A stretch of 64,000 nucleotides of DNA from NCBI GenBank assembly GCA_013112725.1, contig JABFFZ010000014.1:23321-87320 (forward strand), in the 5' to 3' direction. Every line of letters starts with the position of its first letter. Within the stretch, counting starts at the first letter, position 1. Positions 59,093 through 64,000 of this stretch are shown piece by piece. This DNA is from Chloroflexota bacterium (GTDB taxonomy: Bacteria; Chloroflexota; Anaerolineae; Promineifilales; Promineifilaceae). Below the pieces are notes generated by a model. It did no database searches and was not told the origin of the DNA. It saw only the letters and a program-made list of their open reading frames with translations. Position numbers and translations under genes: made by a program.

Positions 59093-59887
59093 ATGACTCC
59101 AAACTTAACCAACAAAGTCGTTCTCATTACCGGCGCATCCGCCGGAATTGGGCGGGCGACGGCCGTCGCCCTGGCCCAAGCGGGCGCAAACGTTGTCCTC
59201 ATTGCCCGGCGTCAGAAGCGGCTGGCGGCGCTGGTGGAGGAACTGGCAGCATATCCCGGCCAACGCCTGGCCATGGCCGGGGATGTGGGGGATGAAGCGT
59301 TTGTGCAAACGGCCGTTGCCGAGATCATCGCCACCTTTGGCCGCCTGGACGTACTCATCAACAATGCCGGGCTGGGCCACCGCAGCCGCCTGGCCGACAT
59401 GCCCGCCGCCGACATGCACCGCCTCTGGGACACCAATGTGATGGGGCTGCTCTATTTCACCCAGGCGACCATCCCACAGATGAAAGAGCAAGGCAGCGGG
59501 CACATCATCAATATCTCCTCTATCATCAGCCAACGGCCGTTGCCCCACATGAGCCTCTACTGCGCCAGCAAAACGGCCGTGAACTTTATCAGCCGGGCGC
59601 TGCGGATGGAGCTACGGTCGTATCACATTCGCGTCACCACCGTTTACCCTGGCCGCACCCAAAGCGAATTTGGCGACGCCCTGTTAGGGGAAAAAGGGGC
59701 CAATCCCACCCGTCTGGCCCGCGTTTCCGCCGACCGGGTGGCCCAGGCCATCGTCAAAGCCATCCACACCGGCAAAACCGAGGTCTACATCACCGGGACA
59801 GACTGGCTCTTTGCCCACTTCAACCGCCTCTTCCCCCGTACCACCGATTGGTTGGTAGAGCGCATTGCGGCCCGGCGTGACACGTGA
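59093..59887 (+). CDS. short-chain dehydrogenase/reductase
   Basis: 264 residues. The cofactor loop TGASAGIGRAT is at residue ~14, the structural NNAG at ~90, the catalytic Ser in INISSIIS (~142) and Tyr-x-x-x-Lys in YCASK (~157). The Arg pair after β2 (IARRQKR) favours NADP(H). The substrate cannot be assigned. Start at 59093 after the junction repeat. Confidence 0.93.
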   Translation: MTPNLTNKVVLITGASAGIGRATAVALAQAGANVVLIARRQKRLAALVEELAAYPGQRLAMAGDVGDEAFVQTAVAEIIATFGRLDVLINNAGLGHRSRLADMPAADMHRLWDTNVMGLLYFTQATIPQMKEQGSGHIINISSIISQRPLPHMSLYCASKTAVNFISRALRMELRSYHIRVTTVYPGRTQSEFGDALLGEKGANPTRLARVSADRVAQAIVKAIHTGKTEVYITGTDWLFAHFNRLFPRTTDWLVERIAARRDT

Positions 59888-59938
59888 CGAGTGATGCGTG
59901 AGGTTTCTCTAGTCACGCATCACACGTCACGCATCACA
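59878..59938. repeat. junction repeat (CACGCATCAC word)
   Basis: GTGACACGTGACGAGTGATG and complement-like CACGCATCACACGTCACGCA, overlapping the SDR stop. Same word family as 48945-48983 and 61833-61955. Confidence 0.75.
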
Positions 59939-60070
59939 GCCTGCCCCGAGCTTGTCGGAGGGGCCTGTCAACCCCCTGAATTCCTAAAAAACCCCTTTAT
60001 GCCCTGTGCCTGGCACTGCTTTGGGGGTTACAATACGGCCGTAACCCTATCCACAAGGAGGACAAGCCTC

Positions 60071-60655
60071 ATGCAATTCACTATTTCCCTGCCTGACTGG
60101 GCCGAAGCGGAACTGGCAAAATTACCGGCATATTTGCCTACACTGGCGGAACGGATGACGGCCGTGATCCACTTTTCCCGCCTCAACATTGAACACAACA
60201 CGGGCGGCCCCTTTGCCGCCGGTTTGTTTGAACGGGAGAGTGGCAAACTGGTGGTCATCGGCGTCAACCGCGTCGTGCCGCAGCACTGTTCCTCCGCCCA
60301 CGCCGAAGTGGTGACGCTTTCGCTGGCGCAGCACCTATTGGGCACATTTGACCTGGGTGGGCCGGGCATGCCCGCGTATCAATTGGTAGTCAACTGGCGG
60401 CCCTGTGCCATGTGTTATGGCGCGGTCGTCTGGTCGGGCGTGCGCTCGTTAGCCATTGCCGGCAGCGGCCCGGAACTGGAAACCATCACCGGCTTCGACG
60501 AAGGCCCCATCCACCCCCACTGGCAAGCGGAACTGGAAACACGCGGCATCGAAGTCATTGACGGCGTATTGACCGCCGAAGCGGTAGCCGTTTTTGAACA
60601 GTTCCGGGAGAGTGGGGCGCTGGTGTATAACGGCCGTTTGGGTGACAACTCGTGA
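60071..60655 (+). CDS. cytidine/guanine deaminase-family protein
   Basis: 194 residues. The zinc site is clear: HAEVVTL (His and catalytic Glu) and PCAMCYGAVVWSGV (two Cys). This is the deaminase fold of guanine deaminase and related nucleoside deaminases. The N-terminal ~60 residues carry a helical part. The ATG at 60071 has an AAGGAGG site ten bases upstream. The C-terminus overlaps the next gene by 4 bp. Confidence 0.88.
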   Translation: MQFTISLPDWAEAELAKLPAYLPTLAERMTAVIHFSRLNIEHNTGGPFAAGLFERESGKLVVIGVNRVVPQHCSSAHAEVVTLSLAQHLLGTFDLGGPGMPAYQLVVNWRPCAMCYGAVVWSGVRSLAIAGSGPELETITGFDEGPIHPHWQAELETRGIEVIDGVLTAEAVAVFEQFRESGALVYNGRLGDNS

Positions 60656-60984
60656 ACCGGTGCATTTGTTTGGAACCGCCATTCCATTCCGCAAATTTTG
60701 ACTCATCCAGCGTGGGAATTGATGAGACAAACGGCCGTTTCGCCGAAGTTTCGCTTGAGAGGTGCAAACAATGTGGCCGCAAATGGCTGCGTTATTTTGT
60801 GGAATATGAAGCCTTCCCCCACTCTGGCCGCTGGTATCGGGGGCTGATTGCCGATGAGATGGTGGAGAAGGTGACGCCGGAAACGGCCATGACCATCCTG
60901 GCAAATGTGGAGTGGCGCTTTTGTGGCGGCAGTTACTTCAATTCCACCGGGCACAGGCATGTTGGCCCGTTGTTTTTGGATTGA
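60652..60984 (+). CDS. small protein of unknown function with CxxC
   Basis: 110 residues from a GTG at 60652 that overlaps the deaminase stop (GTGA), so translation is coupled. It has a CKQCGRKW zinc-knuckle-like motif and a second half rich in aromatic residues (YFVEYEAFPHSGRWYRG). I do not recognise a family. Its coupling suggests that it works with or modulates the deaminase. Confidence 0.7.
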   Translation: MNRCICLEPPFHSANFDSSSVGIDETNGRFAEVSLERCKQCGRKWLRYFVEYEAFPHSGRWYRGLIADEMVEKVTPETAMTILANVEWRFCGGSYFNSTGHRHVGPLFLD

Positions 60985-61003
60985 TCAGAGGGAGACATAA
61001 CCC

Positions 61004-61835
61004 GTGTATTTTGATCAAAACGAATACGACATCCGCTTTGAATGGGGGCTGTCCGGTTTGCAGGCGCTGCGGCCTGTGAGCGACGTGCTGGTCATTATGG
61101 ATGTGCTGTCCTTCACCACCTGCGTGGACATCGTGGTGGGGCGCGGCGGCGTGGTGCTGCCCTACCGGGGCCAGGCAGAGGCGCTGCCCGCTTTTGCCCA
61201 CAGCCAGAACGCCCTCTACGCCAGCCCATCCCGGCAGCACGACGCCCGACAACATGATGCCGCCTTTTCCCTTTCCCCCGCCTCCCTGCTGACCATTCCC
61301 GCCGGTACGCGGCTGGTGCTGCCCTCCCCCAATGGCTCGACGCTCTCCCTGGCGACGGGTGATGTGCCCACGCTGGCCGGCTGTTTGCGCAACGCCACGG
61401 CCGTAGCTGCCAAAGCACAGCAACTCGGCCAGTGTATCAGCATCATTGCCGCCGGGGAAAGATGGCCGGATGGGCTGCTGCGCCCCAGCCTGGAAGACCC
61501 GCTCGGTGACGTCGTGCTGTCGTTCTTAAATAACGCATCGTCAAGGTGGGCTGCTGCGCCCCAGCCTGGAAGACCCGCTCGGCGCGGGGGCCATCATCGC
61601 CCAATCGCCGGGTACACGCTCACCGGAAGCGGACACGGCCGTTGCCGCCTTCCACCACGCCCAAAGCAACTTGCCCGACATCTTAGCCCGCTGCGGCTCC
61701 GGCAAAGAACTGATTGGCCGCGGCTTCGCCGATGATGTACAGCTTGCCAGCCAGCTAGATGTGAGCCACACGGCCCCCCTGCTGGCAAAGGGCGCCTATC
61801 AACAGCCAGGCTCTACGGGATTTCGTGGGACATGA
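61004..61835 (+). pseudogene. ComB-like 2-phosphosulfolactate phosphatase gene broken by a 76-bp duplication
   Basis: The family start VLVIMDVLSFTTCVDIVV and LPSPNGSTLSL and CLRNATAVA are present in one frame. The remainder (GAGAIIAQSPG, FHHAQS then CGSGKELIGRGFADDVQLA) is one base out of frame. The break is a 36-bp direct repeat (61471-61506 and 61547-61582) with 40 unique bases between. Deleting one copy plus the insert (76 bp) restores one continuous protein of ~250 residues. ComB acts in coenzyme M synthesis in archaea; in bacteria its role is less clear. Confidence 0.85.
61471..61582. repeat. 36-bp direct repeat with 40-bp spacer
   Basis: TGGGCTGCTGCGCCCCAGCC and the next 16 bases occur twice, identical, separated by 40 bases not seen elsewhere in the window. 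The period of 76 is not a multiple of three and breaks the ComB-like frame. It could be a real duplication or an assembly join. Confidence 0.9.
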
Positions 61836-61960
61836 CGTGACGAGTGACGAGTGACGAGTGATGGGTGATGGGTGACGAGTGACGAGTGAGGGATCTCTGA
61901 TCACGTATCACTCGTCACGCATCACTCCTCACCCATCACTCCTCACCCATCACACCCTGC
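61833..61960. repeat. long junction repeat (GTGACGAGTGA word)
   Basis: GTGACGAGTGACGAGTGATG iterated about six times, then complementary CACTCGTCACGCATCACTCC words to 61955. The longest of the junction repeats; it can form a hairpin with ~45-bp arms between two convergent genes. Confidence 0.85.
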
Positions 61961-61975
61961 CTACTCTCTGAATTC

Positions 61976-62329
61976 TCAAAGAGCCGCGATTTCTTCACCC
62001 CATAGCACAACCAACAACCGGTTGATCAGATAGACAACCAGGAGAATGATGGCCAGAAACGGCCGTGCCACCGCCACCAACGCCACCGCTGCCAACCCAA
62101 ACAACACCAATTCCACCAGAAATCGCCAGGGGTCGGCCAGCCGCCGCTTCGCTTTGGGCGCAATCAGCAGCCCCCAAACGGTTGCTGCCAGCAGCGGCGC
62201 GCCCATGCCCGCCACCAACCGCAGCAGCCAGCCGCCATCCCGTTGAAAACCCCAGTATGCCAGCGCCGCTGGCATACACAATTCCAACAAAAACCGCACC
62301 GTCATGTTCACTGCTCGCCAAACAATCAT
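61976..62329 (-). CDS. small membrane protein, DUF2568/YrdB-like
   Basis: 117 residues and four hydrophobic helices. VRFLLELCMPAALAYWGF, LRLVAGMGAPLLAATVWGLL and AKRRLADPWRFLVELVLFGLA follow the DUF2568 pattern. The function is unknown. The start may be the internal Met (MTVRFLL). It lies downstream of the TetR-like gene on the same strand. Confidence 0.8.
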   Translation of the reverse strand: MIVWRAVNMTVRFLLELCMPAALAYWGFQRDGGWLLRLVAGMGAPLLAATVWGLLIAPKAKRRLADPWRFLVELVLFGLAAVALVAVARPFLAIILLVVYLINRLLVVLWGEEIAAL

Positions 62330-62365
62330 TGCTAATCCCTGCGTAGCGCGATTTGGAAAATCGCG

Positions 62366-62929
62366 TTACGGTATAACGCCATCCAGATAAGCTGCCACCA
62401 ACCGCCGAAAACTTTCATCCTGGGCCAGCGGCAGGCGAAACCCCTCGGCCGATTCCAGCGCGGTAAAGCCGTGCAGCACCGCCCGGAAGCCACGAATGGC
62501 GTGCAGGGCGTCATCCCCCGTCAGCCCCACCGTGGCCCAGACCAACAGCAGCATTTACACCAATTCTTGCGCCAACATCCCTAGTTCGGCGTCATCCGGT
62601 TCAGGGGCACGCACCGTCAGAGGGTAAATACCAGGGTGGTTGTGGGCAAAGTGGCCGTAGGCGTGGGCCATAGCTTCCAGCGACGGCCGTGCCACTAACC
62701 CCACCGCCGCCACCCGCAGTTCATCTAGCAACAACCGCACCCCGGCTACCGCCATGCCATGCTGCAAATCTTCCAGACTGGCGACATGGTTATAGAGTGA
62801 GAGGGCGCGCACATCCAGGCTCTCGGCCAGGGCGGTGAGGGAGACGGCCGTAGCACTACCCGCCGCATCCGCCATTACCATCGCCCGGCCAATAACCAAC
62901 TCACAGTTAAGCCACCTGCGCTTGCCCAT
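62366..62929 (-). pseudogene. TetR-family regulator gene interrupted by an in-frame stop
   Basis: The helix-turn-helix (VSLTALAESLDVRALSLYNH) and dimer domain begin normally, but the first part ends at a TAA (62555-62557). The next codon is ATG, and the same frame continues MLLLVWATVGLTGDDALHAI and FRAVLHGFTALESAEGF, the expected C-terminal part. So a single nonsense codon splits one ~187-residue protein; re-initiation at TAA-ATG could yield two chains. The start overlaps the MBL-fold gene upstream by 23 bp. It may once have regulated that gene. Confidence 0.82.
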
Positions 62930-63623
62930 TAACCTTTGCCTCCGCCAGGCGAATCGCCGCTATCATTGCCGGTAGGGGGTCTTCCAGCACACGGCCGTGC
63001 CCCACCGCCAGCCGGGTCGAGTTCAGGGCGCGCAGGGCGACGGCCGTCTCCAGCGCCGTGGGCAAATGCCAGGTAGCCATGGCCGGAAAAGGAAACGACC
63101 AGCGCACGACCCCGGCAACGGCCGTGCCGCCCTGCGTTTGGAAAACGTCCCCGGCAATCAACGTGCCATCGCGCTCATCATAAAAGGCGATCTGATCCGG
63201 CGTGTGCCCCGGAGCCGCCACCACCCACAGTGAACCGAGCCTATCGCCAGCTTGCAGCGTCCGGGTGGCCTGGGTGGAGCGGTTCACAAAGCTGCCGCGC
63301 AGTTTGGCCTGCGGTTCGCCGGGTTCGAATGCGCGCTGTCCTTGCAGGAACACGGCCGTGCGCGCCGCCAAAGCCACCTCCACCCCTGGCAGTTGTGTAC
63401 TTACTTCATCCAGCGAACCGGCGTGGTCGCCGTGTGCATGGGTCAGCGTCACCCGCGTAATCGGCCAGCCGATACCCTGCGCCGCCTGCAAAATTCCCTT
63501 GCCGCTGCCGCTCATGCCGGTGTCAATCAGCGTCAGGCCATCAGCCTCACACACCAGATAACAGTTGAACATCCCCATTCGGGTCAACTGCCATAAGTTT
63601 TCACCAAATCGCGTTATTTTCAT
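62907..63623 (-). CDS. MBL-fold metallohydrolase
   Basis: 238 residues. The metal motif THAHGDHAGSLDE is at residue ~61; further ligands lie in APGHTPDQIAFYDE and AVGHGRV. Such proteins include lactonases, glyoxalases and phosphodiesterases; the substrate is unknown. The IS66-family element ends only ten bases before its ATG, so the native promoter and probably the ribosome site have been displaced. Its TetR-like neighbour is broken. Confidence 0.9.
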   Translation of the reverse strand: MKITRFGENLWQLTRMGMFNCYLVCEADGLTLIDTGMSGSGKGILQAAQGIGWPITRVTLTHAHGDHAGSLDEVSTQLPGVEVALAARTAVFLQGQRAFEPGEPQAKLRGSFVNRSTQATRTLQAGDRLGSLWVVAAPGHTPDQIAFYDERDGTLIAGDVFQTQGGTAVAGVVRWSFPFPAMATWHLPTALETAVALRALNSTRLAVGHGRVLEDPLPAMIAAIRLAEAKVNGQAQVA

Positions 63624-63633
63624 CGCCTACATC

Positions 63634-64000
63634 GTAACCGTTCAGGTGTGGTCTGAAAGATGTCAATTGCAAAAAAGACCCATAGCCTGAAAGATGAAAA
63701 AGAGGCATACTGCAAGGATGAGCGCCACAGAACCATCCCTCCCCGCGCAGGCGGGGAGCATCTCCCAGGCCGATTGGCAAACCACACCTCTGGTGGTGCG
63801 CCAGTTGGTGCTAACGTTGTTGGCGACGGTGGAGCAGTTGCAACAAGAGGTGGCGCAATTGCCGGAGCAAGTGAATAAGAACGCACACAACTCATCGAAG
63901 CCCCCATCCAGCGACCCGCCCTCGGTGAACCGCAAGCCACCGGTTGCCAAAGGGGAACGCAAACGGGGCGGTCAACCTGGTCATGAAGGCAGCGGGCGGG
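63634..64000 (+). mobile_element. left end of an IS66-family insertion sequence (continues past window)
   Basis: The terminal sequence GTAACCGTTCAGGTGTGG is at 63634, and a transposase frame begins 60 bp inside. IS66 elements have GTAA-type ends and 8-bp target duplications, as I recall. The left flank is CCTACATC (63626-63633); the same octamer should follow the right end outside the window. Twelve terminal bases equal those of the 95-bp MITEs. Confidence 0.85.
63694..64000 (+). CDS. IS66-family transposase (TnpC), N-terminal part
   Basis: The frame is open to the window end. After a variable start it reads LATVEQLQQEVAQLPEQ (coiled coil), NKNAHNSSKPPSSDPPS and KGERKRGGQPGHEG, the diagnostic N-terminal signature of IS66 transposases. 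The start may be ATG 63694 or 63718. No TnpA or TnpB gene precedes it, so this is a single-gene IS66 type. The catalytic DDE part lies outside the window. Confidence 0.9.
   Translation, partial: MKKRHTARMSATEPSLPAQAGSISQADWQTTPLVVRQLVLTLLATVEQLQQEVAQLPEQVNKNAHNSSKPPSSDPPSVNRKPPVAKGERKRGGQPGHEGSGR

Larger units (their letters stand above)
1..64000. repeat. dispersed octamer palindrome ACGGCCGT across the window
   Basis: Counting by eye gives about 140 copies, one per ~450 bp, against one or two expected from composition. Most are in genes on both strands. In frame it reads T-A-V, x-G-R (x = N, D, H, Y) or R-P-x. Examples: 27, 7404, 12369, 20731 and three copies 15 bp apart at 44449, 44464 and 44479. 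From about 37280 to 41484 no exact copy is found. It contains the hexamer CGGCCG. Confidence 0.93.

Noticed and set aside
63320..63345. GGTTCGAAT-like tRNA T-arm
   Set aside because: It lies in frame within the MBL gene and no acceptor or anticodon arm can be drawn around it. No tRNA gene was recognised in the window.
63663..63962. Minus-strand open frames in the IS66 end
   Set aside because: They oppose the clear IS66 transposase signature on the plus strand and extend outside the coding part.
1..64000. Restriction-modification system to explain ACGGCCGT
   Set aside because: A methyltransferase recognising CGGCCG would be an attractive link, but no methyltransferase or restriction gene is encoded in this window.

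Overview
This 64 kb window most likely comes from an uncultured member of the Chloroflexota (Anaerolineae or a neighbouring class). That is inferred from gene content: an alpha-aminoadipate lysine pathway built on the carrier protein LysW, DUF58/MoxR and DUF2723 proteins, a secreted protein ending in a YLPLV-type tail, and many Uma2/BrnT accessory genes. There is no rRNA or tRNA gene to anchor the taxonomy. The most striking global property is the octamer palindrome ACGGCCGT. By eye I count about 140 copies, where base composition predicts one or two, and most lie inside genes, where they read as Thr-Ala-Val, x-Gly-Arg or Arg-Pro.

Layout. 0-6.6 kb (+): MoxR/DUF58 pair, SulP transporter fused to STAS and rhodanese, GlpX, PlsC, then a candidate structured RNA with a strong terminator. 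6.8-20.4 kb (-): the lysine region. Two tandem leader peptides rich in Lys codons, each with a terminator and a matching antiterminator, lie upstream of lysW-lysX-lysY-lysZ-lysJ, homocitrate synthase, homoaconitase large and small subunits and homoisocitrate dehydrogenase. Accessory genes (BrnT/antitoxin modules, MOSC, CutC, GrpB, AbiEii-like) are interspersed. lysK and lysN are not in the window. 20.8-30 kb: a surface protein, SurE, a ferrous-iron operon (membrane-anchored DtxR-FeoA fusion plus split FeoB) with a palindromic operator, Uma2, a VWA/solute-binding fusion, RsfS and Ndk. 30-41 kb (-): a ~2,024-residue acidic TPR protein full of PDWL-type motifs, a deacetylase-fold enzyme, a K+-dependent-type membrane pyrophosphatase and a Tat lipoprotein of TRAP type. 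41.5-46.7 kb (-): ECF sigma factor with a partner carrying an Asn-Asp microsatellite, two membrane glycosyltransferases and a secreted protein. 47-51.7 kb (+): a redox cluster of b-type cytochrome, 9-heme and 18-heme cytochromes c, a ferredoxin and an FAD oxidoreductase. 52-64 kb: orphan histidine kinase, ParA with a coiled-coil partner, phosphoesterase, PHP protein, SDR, deaminase, several decayed genes, and the left end of an IS66-family element at the window edge.

Mobile DNA is dense but small. Three copies of a ~95 bp element carry 8-bp target duplications and share 12 terminal bases with the IS66-family element, so they look like its non-autonomous derivatives. Two further terminal-inverted-repeat elements (122 and 180 bp) have 9-10 bp duplications. 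Nearly every gene junction carries a short tandem repeat, often followed by its reverse complement, with a different word at each site. Five genes are broken by single-base indels, a stop codon or a 76-bp duplication; whether these are biological or assembly errors cannot be decided from the sequence alone.
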